Counted from the stretch's first letter, positions 1-8,786 are shown. The stretch: DNA of 37,430 nucleotides from Bacillota bacterium (GCA_023398495.1 JAEWSG010000022.1:1-37430), one strand, 5' to 3'. Numbers and translations: made by a program. The notes: generated from the letters alone by a model not told the origin.

Positions 1-6
1 CTACGG

Positions 7-50
7 GTCGAATCAAACTCGCTTCGCTCAAACAGTGATTCGACTTTTCC
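7..50 (+). terminator. Hairpin with T-rich tail, probable terminator
   Basis: GTCGAATCA (7-15) and TGATTCGAC (36-44) form a perfect 9-bp inverted repeat around a 20-nt loop, followed by TTTTCCTT. This fits an intrinsic terminator for a plus-strand gene lying left of the window. No T-run favours the other strand. Confidence 0.45.
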
Positions 51-144
51 TTCGCTTCGTTTACATTCTCTATAGCCTCTACGCAATGTCCTTTCCATAA
101 TATGGTGCACTATTAAAATATGCACCCAATCTATAGTAAATGTG

Positions 145-173
145 TTTCTGTTTTTATTAAAATCTGATATAAT
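145..173 (+). promoter_or_regulatory. Candidate sigma-A promoter of the sigI-rsgI fusion
   Basis: A perfect TATAAT lies at 168-173, and a weak -35 (TTTCTG, 145-150) is 17 bp upstream. The leader would be about 45-50 nt. Just upstream, GGTGCA (104-109) and TGCACC (121-126) form a small inverted repeat that could be an operator. No C-rich -35 of the type usual for sigma-I self-regulation is evident. Confidence 0.4.
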
Positions 174-227
174 TAGCATTAAAGTTTTTGTGTATTTATT
201 TTACTTTGATTATGGGGAGCAGATCAT

Positions 228-1859
228 ATGAAAATTTTAGATTTTTTTAGGACATTGAAGTTCTCCAGGGATAAACTGGTTGAATTATCAAAACCCAAAA
301 AAGCAGACAAGAAAAAACTCATCGGGTTATTTAAAACAAAAGATGATGTAAAAAATGAGCATCTGGATTCTATTAACAACATAAAACAAGGTGATCTTTC
401 AGCAAAAAAGGATTTTACAGACAGACATAAAGGTTTTATATCAGAAACCATTTCGCATGCTCTAGGCAAATCTACTATTCCTAAAAACAGTCCCGAGTTT
501 GACATTGGACTAGAAGCTTTTGATCATTCAATAGATCTTTTTAATCCCGGAAATGATAAGGATTTCCTCTCATTTTCCGAACAAATCATCAGAGAATGGG
601 TGCTAAGCTATGCGAGGGAATCAAACTCAACCAGCATGCACAATCAAATCGATGAGGAAAAGTATTACCTATACTGCAATTACGAATCAACAAAAGATAT
701 ATCACAATATAAAATGAATTTATGGGAGTATGGAATCAAACTTCGTGAACTGCCTAATTCATCACCGGATGAAAAGCAGAATATTGGGACTTGTGTAAGA
801 ATAGCCAAGAAACTTTCTAATGACAACATACTCTTTCAAAGAATACTTGACCATAAAACTCTCTCTTCAGAGGACTTTACAGATGGAATAAAGCTAGATA
901 GGAAAATTTTTAACAAGCACAAGAAATATATTATTGCTCTAACATTAATCCTTAAGAATCACCTTAAACTATTAAGCAGTTATTTAAAAAATGTATATTT
1001 ACGAAATGACTTCACTGAAAATATTGGCGTTATACTTGAAATTAACAACGATCAGGCAATTTTGTTTACTCTTCAGGGGGAATTTTTGACTGTTAAGCTC
1101 AACAAATCAAACAAAGTTGGGGAACAGGTAAAATTCGGCAGTTACAGAGTGCAAAAAAAGAATAGAAATTTTAAATATATAGTTGCAGCATGGGCAGTTA
1201 CCAGTTTAATTATTTGCTTTGCAATATATCAGGGTTTTGTAATGATTATTAAAAACAGACCATTAACCAACTACGATTCCGAGGCTATTCCTTTAGCAAA
1301 CAATAGCCAGGTACCGAAAAACACTTCGCTAATTACTCCCAAATCCACAAACAATAATATAATTGCAAACATTACCGAGACACCCCAACCAGAGCCTACA
1401 GCCACACCATCAGCAAAAATAACACCCCGAAAAACATCTGTTACTGCTAAACCCACAAATAATTCAACTGCTACACCTGTTAATACCACAGTAGTAGTTG
1501 TAACTCCAACGGCTGTTCATTCAGATAATATTACACCTGCTTCAACTGCTATTGCTTCAAAAGCTAACGGTATTCCTGGCGAAGTTCGAATAAGTGCAGT
1601 ACCCTATAAAGTTAAGTCAGGCAGTAAATATACTGTACATTTTTACATGAAAAGCGGTAATAATGGTACTATGCTTATACTTTATGAAAATGACAAAGAG
1701 CATTCAAGGTATACTGACACAGACGATACACCAAATGCTCAAGCAAAAATAGTTGAATTCCAAGCTGATACTCCGGGAACATACACTTACAGGTGGGAAC
1801 TTATTAACCAGTTCGGTTCAACCAGTAGCCAAACCATAACAGTAACCGTTTACGAGTAA
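228..1859 (+). CDS. Sigma-I factor fused to an RsgI-type transmembrane anti-sigma factor
   Basis: This 543-residue protein reads as two normally separate regulators in one chain. Residues about 45-135 resemble region 2 of sigma-I factors (helical, with a FSEQIIREWVLSYARE stretch like the SFAE..I..R.IDYIR motif). Residues about 165-258 resemble the sigma-I C-terminal DNA-binding part (DRKIFNKHKKYIIALTLIL). Residues about 263-312 match the RsgI N-terminal anti-sigma domain (GVILEINNDQAILFTLQGEF). A membrane helix follows at about 316-341, then a Pro/Thr-rich extracellular linker to about 445 and an Ig-like beta module at 447-543 of the kind found beside carbohydrate-binding modules. In known systems sigI and rsgI are adjacent genes, and RsgI holds SigI until extracellular polysaccharide is sensed. 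The RsgI juxtamembrane domain (usual VDINPS-type motif) seems absent. The start has a GGGGAGCAG ribosome site. Module assignment is by recognition; the fused state is seen directly. Confidence 0.78.
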   Translation: MKILDFFRTLKFSRDKLVELSKPKKADKKKLIGLFKTKDDVKNEHLDSINNIKQGDLSAKKDFTDRHKGFISETISHALGKSTIPKNSPEFDIGLEAFDHSIDLFNPGNDKDFLSFSEQIIREWVLSYARESNSTSMHNQIDEEKYYLYCNYESTKDISQYKMNLWEYGIKLRELPNSSPDEKQNIGTCVRIAKKLSNDNILFQRILDHKTLSSEDFTDGIKLDRKIFNKHKKYIIALTLILKNHLKLLSSYLKNVYLRNDFTENIGVILEINNDQAILFTLQGEFLTVKLNKSNKVGEQVKFGSYRVQKKNRNFKYIVAAWAVTSLIICFAIYQGFVMIIKNRPLTNYDSEAIPLANNSQVPKNTSLITPKSTNNNIIANITETPQPEPTATPSAKITPRKTSVTAKPTNNSTATPVNTTVVVVTPTAVHSDNITPASTAIASKANGIPGEVRISAVPYKVKSGSKYTVHFYMKSGNNGTMLILYENDKEHSRYTDTDDTPNAQAKIVEFQADTPGTYTYRWELINQFGSTSSQTITVTVYE

Positions 1860-1883
1860 GGGCTCCTGCGTTGCTTTATTGTA

Positions 1884-2846
1884 CTAATGGGCTTGTCTCA
1901 CAAAATCAAATATATCCTTTGCAAGTTTAGGTACTCTTAAAACATTTAAATGCCCTGCATTATATGCTTGTGCATTTTTTATTCCCGTACTTTCAATGAA
2001 ATTCTTATACTTTCTTTCCTCAATTATTTGATCGTAATTCGAGTAAACCATTGCCACTCTGTCGCCCATAAAGTTGTCTCCTATGTTCTTGCAGGGATCA
2101 ATCTCAACAAAAAACTTTTCACAATCATAAATGTCCAGTCCATAGTTTTTTAGATCACTACCAATTGTGACCAACAGAGGAGAATCCCATATAACACTTG
2201 ATAAATTTGTAACAGGATTGATTAAAAATGTAGGAGTTTTCTGTTTATTCAAAACATGATGACGGAAGGATACACAACCACCCATACTGAAACCCACCAA
2301 TATATTTGGAAGAGAACTTTCATTGCCAATAAATTGAAAACATGCATCAATATCAAGAACAGCCTGTTTAAATGCATTCTGCGTTCTAAATATGTCTCCG
2401 CTCAAAAAGTATTCTCCGCTAAACAGACTCGTTTTAGGCTTCCTCTCAAAATGATAAGGCATTATCATGAAATAGACATTAAACTTCAATTCGTTAAGAA
2501 GTTTTATTAAATACTCGTAGTTTAACATATTATCATCAAACAACCCATGAACAAAAAGAATATTGTAGCCAGGGCTCTGTGCAGGATAGTAGTAAAGATA
2601 TATAGTATTATTCTCGCAATAATATGAAGAACTCTCGAAAGAGGGTATTTCAAAGCATTTACGGGCATTACTGTTTTTTGGATAATTGACTTTTCCAAAA
2701 TTCAAACTATACTTTGTGTTTGTAAATAAACCTTCTGCCGGAACAAATAAAGAATGTTTTGGCGAATGATTTACCTTTTTCAACTTCTCATTAAGCAATT
2801 TATCTATTGCCAGATTGTCTACGAATTTTGAGCTGGACTCGTTCAT
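1884..2846 (-). CDS. Alpha/beta hydrolase (esterase/lipase-like)
   Basis: The protein has about 320 residues and no signal peptide or membrane helix. It shows the oxyanion-side motif ILFVHGLFDDN and a nucleophile elbow G-F-S-M-G, so Ser is the expected nucleophile. A C-terminal AGHLNVLR supplies the likely catalytic His. These are hallmarks of the alpha/beta hydrolase fold; the substrate cannot be told. The ATG at 2846 is preferred over an in-frame TTG at 2867 because AAAGGGGAT lies about 7 nt before it. It is the last gene of a minus-strand series, 53 bp after the solute-binding protein stop, so co-transcription is possible. It converges with the sigma-I fusion with only 24 bp between the stops. 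Confidence 0.75.
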   Translation of the reverse strand: MNESSSKFVDNLAIDKLLNEKLKKVNHSPKHSLFVPAEGLFTNTKYSLNFGKVNYPKNSNARKCFEIPSFESSSYYCENNTIYLYYYPAQSPGYNILFVHGLFDDNMLNYEYLIKLLNELKFNVYFMIMPYHFERKPKTSLFSGEYFLSGDIFRTQNAFKQAVLDIDACFQFIGNESSLPNILVGFSMGGCVSFRHHVLNKQKTPTFLINPVTNLSSVIWDSPLLVTIGSDLKNYGLDIYDCEKFFVEIDPCKNIGDNFMGDRVAMVYSNYDQIIEERKYKNFIESTGIKNAQAYNAGHLNVLRVPKLAKDIFDFVRQAH

Positions 2847-2899
2847 ATTCCTATCCCCTTTAAACAAAAAATTAAAATAAAATATATTTTTCTATAATA

Positions 2900-4513
2900 T
2901 TAGCGTAAGTTGTTATCACTATCAATTTCTATATCATCAATATCTTCTGAACCGTAGTACAATATAGTGTTAATTCTGTAATCCTCTTCCTCTAATATTT
3001 TCATGGTATTTGCAGGACTATATTTCCCATCGTATTCCATAACATTATCCCAAACTTTACTTAAACCTTCTTGTAGAAATGTTTCTACTGCTCCCCAATA
3101 AGGTATTGACGGATAATGCACAGCATAATCCATTTGTGCTTTAAATACTTTCCTCATAGGGTTTTCTGTTATCCATGGATCATCGTATGCCGCCTTAACA
3201 GTAGGTAGATTTCCTGTCTTTTTACAATACTCAATTTGTGCTTTTTTAGTTGTAAGGTACTTAATCAACTCAATAGCCTTGTCCTGTTTTTTTGAACTCT
3301 TGAAAACAGAAAGTGTACTTCCTCCTAAAAATCCAAATCTGCCTTTAGGCCCAGCAGGAAGCATTGCAACTCCAACCCTGTCAACTAAATCATTTCCATC
3401 CGAAGGATCAGCCTCAAATTTCTGTTTGTAGTTTTCAAGTGTGCCTATGATCCATGGTCCTAATATAGAAGTTGCATATTTCCCATGAGAAAAAAACCCA
3501 TGCTCAACATCTGATGTATTTTGTTCAAGAGCTTTCATATCCATCAATCCTTCTTTTGCCAACTCCGAGTAAAACTTTATACCTTCGAAAGTTGCCTGAC
3601 TGCTAAATTCTGACTTGGTGAAGTCTTTATTCAAGAAACTGCCTCCTGCACCATAAACCCAAGGCGCAAAGTTGTGAACAACATTCCAGTCATTTTTACC
3701 GGGCATTCCAAGAGCCGACAACTTTTTACCATCAACCTCAATATTATTTAGTTTTTTAAGAGCAGACTTGAAGGATTCCCACGTTTCAAAGTCCTTTGTT
3801 GGGTTAACCCCCGCTTTTTCACAGGCATCAGTCCTGTAAAAAAGTGCCCTTGTCTCAGCAAACCATGGTACAGCAGTCATTTGAGAACTTCCTTCCACTC
3901 GGGTTGTTCTCAAAATCTGAGGAAGGAAGTCATCTTCATTTATAAATCCGGATAGATCAACCAAAGCATCCATGTAAGAAATTGGCCCAACCCAGGTGGT
4001 ACCAAGCTGTGTAATATCCGGTGCTTCCCCTGCTGTTGCCGCTGTCGTCATTCTTGTCCACGCAGACCCCCAATCCATAACGGTAATACTTAAATCTATA
4101 TCGGGATTATCATTTAAAAACGGCATGGCTACTTCAATAAAATCGTAATCAGGATACATTGAATTAGGCATTATCCAGACACTAAGCTCCTTTTTTGGAG
4201 TATTGCTTCCCTTCAAACCGGAAGAAATATAAACAGTTTTTGTATCTCCATCCCATGTAACTCTTTTCCCAAGGGCTTGACTTACAGCTCTTACCGGAAG
4301 ATATGTTGTCCCTTCATAGATAAACGGTTCTACAATTTTTCCATTCCCATCTTTAGGCTCAATCTCTTCTCCATCAACATTGATCTTGATATTATTATAA
4401 TCAACGGTAATAGTTTTCCTCATTGATGAAGTATAAGCTGTTACAGCTGTGGTTATTAAAGTTGCCGAAACCGCTCCTGCAATAAAGATTTTAGCTTTTG
4501 CAAAGAATTTCAT
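2900..4513 (-). CDS. Extracellular solute-binding protein with a copper-amine-oxidase-like N-terminal domain
   Basis: This is a protein of about 537 residues. An N-terminal hydrophobic export segment is followed by a stalk-type copper amine oxidase N-domain (about 30-95; IKINVDGEEI, YLPVRAVSQALG, WDGDTKTVYI). After that comes a family-1 extracellular solute-binding protein of the sugar-binding type (WIMPNSMYP, LGGSTLSVFKSSKKQDKAIELIKYLTT). No ABC permease or ATPase gene lies beside it. Instead it follows a GGDEF/HD-GYP membrane protein, with the upstream stop at 4525 overlapping an ATG at 4528. The start at 4513 is favoured because AGGGGGAG sits just before it. There is no lipobox, so the N-terminal segment may stay as an anchor or be cleaved. 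The orphan context suggests a ligand sensor rather than a transporter part, which is inference. Confidence 0.8.
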   Translation of the reverse strand: MKFFAKAKIFIAGAVSATLITTAVTAYTSSMRKTITVDYNNIKINVDGEEIEPKDGNGKIVEPFIYEGTTYLPVRAVSQALGKRVTWDGDTKTVYISSGLKGSNTPKKELSVWIMPNSMYPDYDFIEVAMPFLNDNPDIDLSITVMDWGSAWTRMTTAATAGEAPDITQLGTTWVGPISYMDALVDLSGFINEDDFLPQILRTTRVEGSSQMTAVPWFAETRALFYRTDACEKAGVNPTKDFETWESFKSALKKLNNIEVDGKKLSALGMPGKNDWNVVHNFAPWVYGAGGSFLNKDFTKSEFSSQATFEGIKFYSELAKEGLMDMKALEQNTSDVEHGFFSHGKYATSILGPWIIGTLENYKQKFEADPSDGNDLVDRVGVAMLPAGPKGRFGFLGGSTLSVFKSSKKQDKAIELIKYLTTKKAQIEYCKKTGNLPTVKAAYDDPWITENPMRKVFKAQMDYAVHYPSIPYWGAVETFLQEGLSKVWDNVMEYDGKYSPANTMKILEEEDYRINTILYYGSEDIDDIEIDSDNNLR

Positions 4514-4524
4514 AATACTCCCCC

Positions 4525-6054
4525 TCATATTCCAACTCTATAATCATATTTGACATGTATTTTATTTTTGACGGCATTAATAAATGCTTGAACAACTGCC
4601 GGGTCAAACTGGGTACCAGAACACTTTCTCAATTCAAAAAAAGCAGTTTCAATAGACATACCTTTTCTGTATGGGCGTTCAGAAACCATTGCGTCAAAAC
4701 AGTCTGCAACGCATAGTATTCTCGCACCAAGACTTATTTCCTCCCCCTTTAAACCATCGGGATATCCTTTACCATCAAACCTTTCATGATGATGTATAAC
4801 ATAATCTATAAGGTTACCCGTTCCCGACAAAGGCTCTAAAATATTCGCACTGTGAACAGGATGCTTACTGATGTATTTATATTCCTCATCCGACAGAGTG
4901 TCAATCTTATTGAGTATTGACTTTGGAAGCTCTATTTTACCAATATCATGTAATAACCCGGCATGCAACAGTGTTTGTATTTCTTTGATTTCCATTCCCA
5001 TTTCTTCCCCTACCATAACTACATAGTTAGATACCCGTTCGCAATGTCCGAACGTATATTTATCCTTAGCATTTATTGTACTGAGAAGGCCTTTAAAAAC
5101 ACCTACAATCTGTTGATCGGACTTCCCATAATCCCTGATAAGCGTCATTACATCCTGATAAAAGTTCACCTTGTCTTCTCCCATATTTTTAGCCTGGTAA
5201 AGTGCCGTATTCGCATGGGAAATCAGTTCTTCAGCACTTGTTGAAACACTTGGATATATCGAAAGTCCGATAGAAATAGTCATTTTTTTAACCTTGCCGT
5301 CATTAAAGTATTCTGATTTTAGTTTCTCATAATTATCATGTATGCTTTTAGCAAATTGCTCTAAAGCTTTTTTGTCTTTATTTCTTACCAATATGGCAAA
5401 CCCATCGCCATCAAACCTGAACAAGGTTTCTCTAAAACTTATAACTCTTTTCAATATATCGGCAGTATGCTTAAGTATCTGGTCACCGTTACCATATCCA
5501 TACAAATCATTATACATTGAAAAGTTGTCAATATCTACCAGTATCAATCCGATTTCATTATTATTTCCAGAAGTATTATGTACTTCATTTTTCAAGGTTG
5601 TATACAAATATTTTTTATTATAAATATTTGTTAATTCATCTGTAATTGAAAGCAATTGTGTTTCTTTTTTGTATTTTTGCTGCCTGTAAGAAATAACTCC
5701 AACTATAACCACCCAACATACTGCCATCAATGAAAAAATCAGACCTACCAGATAATTATAACTGTGATCCGAACTTTGAAGATACTGTGACAGAATATAT
5801 ATACTATCCTTTAAAAAAACTGCTATTGAAATAATCATTCCTATTAATCCAAAACGAAAAGCCAGATATAGGGCTATAAAAACTTGAGCTTGTGATATAA
5901 AAGATTGCATACTTTTATCCCTGCAGAAGTAATGTACTACAAAAATTATAAAAAATAATAATATACACAAAATAAATTCAAATATTCGTAATTTCGAGTA
6001 AAGATACTCCCCTCTAAAATTGTCTATGTATTTATTTTTAGTAACGTACAACAT
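4525..6054 (-). CDS. Membrane protein with degenerate GGDEF and intact HD-GYP domains
   Basis: The protein has 509 residues. About five hydrophobic segments occupy residues 25-130. A GGDEF-like domain (about 145-295) keeps ITDELTNIYNK and LILVDIDNFSMYND, but its signature is DGDGF instead of GGDEF. A C-terminal HD-GYP domain (about 315-500) has HDIGK and HHERFDGKGYP with the metal-binding His/Asp residues in place. By family knowledge, HD-GYP domains hydrolyse cyclic di-GMP (some act on 3'3'-cGAMP), while GGDEF domains lacking the signature are usually inactive or bind GTP as regulators. The likely role is therefore a membrane-input phosphodiesterase. It is the first gene of a pair with the solute-binding protein. 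AAAGGT precedes the ATG by 9 nt. Confidence 0.85.
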   Translation of the reverse strand: MLYVTKNKYIDNFRGEYLYSKLRIFEFILCILLFFIIFVVHYFCRDKSMQSFISQAQVFIALYLAFRFGLIGMIISIAVFLKDSIYILSQYLQSSDHSYNYLVGLIFSLMAVCWVVIVGVISYRQQKYKKETQLLSITDELTNIYNKKYLYTTLKNEVHNTSGNNNEIGLILVDIDNFSMYNDLYGYGNGDQILKHTADILKRVISFRETLFRFDGDGFAILVRNKDKKALEQFAKSIHDNYEKLKSEYFNDGKVKKMTISIGLSIYPSVSTSAEELISHANTALYQAKNMGEDKVNFYQDVMTLIRDYGKSDQQIVGVFKGLLSTINAKDKYTFGHCERVSNYVVMVGEEMGMEIKEIQTLLHAGLLHDIGKIELPKSILNKIDTLSDEEYKYISKHPVHSANILEPLSGTGNLIDYVIHHHERFDGKGYPDGLKGEEISLGARILCVADCFDAMVSERPYRKGMSIETAFFELRKCSGTQFDPAVVQAFINAVKNKIHVKYDYRVGI

Positions 6055-6266
6055 GCCTCTCTTACCTTTCTATTATATATAACCCGAAGAAATCAAGCTT
6101 TAGATATAAATAAGCTTTGCAAAAGCCCAATCTCTTTAATTATTAAATAAGATTAAATGAAATCAATAATTATATTATAAATCATAAATAGAACAATTGA
6201 AACATTTCTTCTAAACTTTTTACATTTTTTATGATTTTTTTACTTTCCCATGAAAACGCAAAAAGT

Positions 6267-6302
6267 GAACCTGTTATTTTGATTGCAGGTTCCGCTGCGA
6301 TA
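6267..6302. repeat. Palindromic repeat, partial copy
   Basis: These 36 bases are identical to 6369-6404 (GAACCTG, a 12-nt loop, then CAGGTTCCGCTGCGATA). The left arm is cut to 7 bp, so this is a truncated copy. The two copies lie 102 bp apart in direct orientation. Confidence 0.85.
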
Positions 6303-6307
6303 CTATT

Positions 6308-6342
6308 CTTCTCAAAAAGTTTGTTAATACAAACTTTAGAAG
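6308..6342. repeat. Inverted repeat between repeat copies
   Basis: AAAGTTTGT and ACAAACTTT form a perfect 9-bp stem with a TAAT loop. It is extended by flanking CTTCT / AGAAG with a small bulge. The hairpin lies exactly between the two palindromic repeats and may be part of the same composite element. Confidence 0.5.
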
Positions 6343-6358
6343 ATATAGTTCATCTGTT

Positions 6359-6404
6359 TATCGCAGCGGAACCTGTTATTTTGATTGCAGGTTCCGCTGC
6401 GATA
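6359..6404. repeat. Palindromic repeat, complete copy overlapping a gene 3' end
   Basis: TATCGCAGCGGAACCTG (6359-6375) and its exact complement (6388-6404) enclose a 12-nt loop, giving a perfect 17-bp stem. The stop codon of the HD-GYP gene at 6376-7878 falls inside the loop, and the right arm encodes the last residues of that protein. Related copies are at 6267, 8787, 22396 and 23037. Confidence 0.85.
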
Positions 6405-7878
6405 TACTATTAATAAATATTTCTACAACCATAGGATCAAACTGGGAACCAGAACATTTCTTAAGTTCCAGAAAAGCTTCTTCTATAGACATGCACTTTC
6501 TGTATGGTCGTTCGGATAACATTGCATCAAAACAATCTGCTACACATAATATTCTTGCACCAAGACTTATTTCTTCTCCTTTTAATCCATCCGGATAACC
6601 TTTACCATCAAACCTCTCATGATGGTGTATTACATAATCTATAAGGTTATTTTTGCCTGACAGAGGTTCTAATATATTGGCACTATAGACAGGGTGTTTA
6701 CTTATTATTTTATATTCTTCTTCAGACAAAAACCCTCTTTTATTAAGCACAGACTTCGGAAGTTCTATTTTGCCAATATCATGCAATAGGCCTGCATATA
6801 AAAGTGTCTGAACTTCACTTGCTTCCATCCCTAGTTTCTCGCCTACCATTACTACATAGTTTGATACACGTTCACAGTGCCCATAGGTATATTTTTCCTT
6901 TGTGTTCATTGTACTGAGCAAACCTTTAAAAACTCCAACAATCTGCTGGTCAGATTTTACATTCTCACGTACAAGCATCATTACATCCTTATAAAAATTC
7001 ACCTTATCCTCGCCCATATTCTTTGCCTGATAAAGTGCAGTATTGGCATGAGAAACAAGTTCATCCTTACTGGTTGAAATACTTGGATATACGGATACTC
7101 CAATAGATATAGTTATCTTATTAGCCAGTTTTGCATCATAATATGAATTTTTTAATCTATCAAAATTATCGTGCAAGTCTTTTGCAAGCTGTTCTAATGA
7201 CTTAATCTCTCTGTCCTTTACCAATATGGCAAACCCATCACATTCATATCTGAATAATGACCCTTGCTCATTAATAACCTTCTTTAAGATATCCGCAGTC
7301 TTCTTCAACAACTCGTCTCCGTAATTATATCCATATAAATCATTATACATAGAAAAATTATCAATATCTATCAGTATTAATCCAATAGAACACGGTCGCG
7401 ATACAGAGTTTATTATTTCATTTTCCAAAGTAATGTGGAAAAATCTCTTATTAAAAACATTAGTCAACTCATCCGTAAGTGCCATCATTCGGGTTTCTTT
7501 CCTATACTTTTCCTGTCTATAGGAAACAGTACCTACTACAATCAACCAAAAAACTGTCATCAATGAAAAATAAAATCCTACCAAACTATAATTATTACCA
7601 GTGGAAAGATAATTCCTCATTGAACTCAATCCTACTATAATAGTAACAACAATAGAAATATTCATACCATAAATCCCATAACGGAAGGAAAAAAGCAGAG
7701 CAATAAATCCCATTATCTGTACAATAAAGGCACTTTCCTTCTGTCCACCACCTGAATGTGCAAAACAAGTTGCTACAAGTAATAGGGTAAACATAAAAAA
7801 TTCGACAATTCGTCGCTTTGAATAAAGATAATCATATGTAAAATTTGTAAATTTTTTCTTGATGTAAACTCCATTCAT
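6376..7878 (-). CDS. Membrane protein with degenerate GGDEF and intact HD-GYP domains (paralogue)
   Basis: This 500-residue protein is a clear paralogue of the one at 4525-6054, with the same order: about five membrane segments, a GGDEF-like domain, then HD-GYP. The GGDEF signature is ECDGF, even further from consensus, and ALTDELTNVFNKR and LILIDIDNFSMYND remain. The HD-GYP motifs HDIGK and HHERFDGKGYP are intact, so a cyclic dinucleotide phosphodiesterase is the likely activity. The two proteins diverge most in the membrane region, which suggests different inputs to the same output. The C-terminus is unusual: the last eight residues (SQRNLQSK) and the stop come from a palindromic repeat, and the paralogue's longer tail is missing. 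AAAGGT precedes the ATG by about 12 nt. Confidence 0.85.
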   Translation of the reverse strand: MNGVYIKKKFTNFTYDYLYSKRRIVEFFMFTLLLVATCFAHSGGGQKESAFIVQIMGFIALLFSFRYGIYGMNISIVVTIIVGLSSMRNYLSTGNNYSLVGFYFSLMTVFWLIVVGTVSYRQEKYRKETRMMALTDELTNVFNKRFFHITLENEIINSVSRPCSIGLILIDIDNFSMYNDLYGYNYGDELLKKTADILKKVINEQGSLFRYECDGFAILVKDREIKSLEQLAKDLHDNFDRLKNSYYDAKLANKITISIGVSVYPSISTSKDELVSHANTALYQAKNMGEDKVNFYKDVMMLVRENVKSDQQIVGVFKGLLSTMNTKEKYTYGHCERVSNYVVMVGEKLGMEASEVQTLLYAGLLHDIGKIELPKSVLNKRGFLSEEEYKIISKHPVYSANILEPLSGKNNLIDYVIHHHERFDGKGYPDGLKGEEISLGARILCVADCFDAMLSERPYRKCMSIEEAFLELKKCSGSQFDPMVVEIFINSISQRNLQSK

Positions 7879-8068
7879 ATTATGTGTTACCTTTCAAACT
7901 CAGTATAATATTAGGGATAACAATATAGTCAAGCTTTTTCGCTATCCAGAGTAGGAACTTATCTTTTAATCGTACCTAACCCAAACAATTATAAACCATA
8001 TTTATCCTAAATGGAACAATAATTTTCCTTTTCACCTAAAGAACATTACTATAGTTTTATTATATGTT

Positions 8069-8686
8069 TCATAACTGCCTTGCAACAGCTCTTATCATTG
8101 AACTATCAGCCCTGATTTTTAACGGAAAAGCCATAACCTCAAATTTCTCTACCTTTAGCAATTGATCCAGATTAGTTAAGTTTTCAATTATAAAAATACC
8201 CTTTTCAAACAGCATTTTATGTACTTCAAAAGGATAATAATCCGGTGACGGCAGGTCCATTCCAAGCATTTTGATTCTTCTCTCTGTTAGAAACCTACAG
8301 AATTCAGTATCTACATAAGGATGATCCTCGTAATACACTTTTGAACCATAATGAACATTATATCCTGTATAAAGCAATACAATGCTATTATCCTTTATTA
8401 ATGCCTCATATTGAGCTTTCATTCCAATTATGTGCTGATCTCTTACATCTAGTAAACACCCATCTCCAATAAAGGAACTTAAGGGAAACTCGGATATGTA
8501 TTCTTTCCTTTCAGTCAGATGCATTGGAGAATCTATATGTGTTCCTGAATGCATGTTGCTATCTAACCTGTAATTATTATATTTATCTTCATTTAAATAT
8601 TTCACTTGTGATAAACCGGTTTTTGAATCGCCCGGATATACCGGCATATTATCATAAATTTCATAAGATAAATCAATTAATTTCAT
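8069..8686 (-). CDS. Cyclase-family metal-dependent hydrolase (kynurenine formamidase-like)
   Basis: The protein has 205 residues, the normal length for the cyclase / KynB family. The metal-binding motif HSGTHIDSPMH (family pattern HxGTHxDxPxH) lies near residues 46-56, and an N-terminal IDLSYEIYDNMPVYPGD block is typical. Members hydrolyse formamides or cyclic amides (N-formylkynurenine, isatin). No tryptophan-degradation gene is nearby, so the substrate is open. It is cytosolic with no signal peptide. AAGGTGG sits 6 nt before the ATG. It appears to be a single transcription unit. Confidence 0.8.
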   Translation of the reverse strand: MKLIDLSYEIYDNMPVYPGDSKTGLSQVKYLNEDKYNNYRLDSNMHSGTHIDSPMHLTERKEYISEFPLSSFIGDGCLLDVRDQHIIGMKAQYEALIKDNSIVLLYTGYNVHYGSKVYYEDHPYVDTEFCRFLTERRIKMLGMDLPSPDYYPFEVHKMLFEKGIFIIENLTNLDQLLKVEKFEVMAFPLKIRADSSMIRAVARQL

Positions 8687-8786
8687 TTATTTACCACCTT
8701 ATTTATATATATCTCTCTTCCCAAAAAGATTCGTGTTATGAAACAGGTTTCTTCCACAAAGCTTCAAAACTATAGGATTTGCAGTA

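Larger units (their letters stand above)
6071..6375. other. Intergenic region between the two HD-GYP genes
   Basis: This stretch of about 300 bp has no credible gene. Its right half is occupied by two copies of a palindromic repeat with a separate hairpin between them. The AT-rich left half (6071-6230) holds the upstream region of the 4525-6054 gene. Short plus-strand reading frames here carry a duplicated peptide purely because the DNA repeat is duplicated. Confidence 0.6.

Noticed and set aside
6231..6413. Plus-strand frame with a duplicated EPVILIAGSAAI peptide
   Set aside because: The peptide repeat arises because the frame crosses two copies of a DNA palindrome. It has no ribosome site and overlaps the opposite gene.
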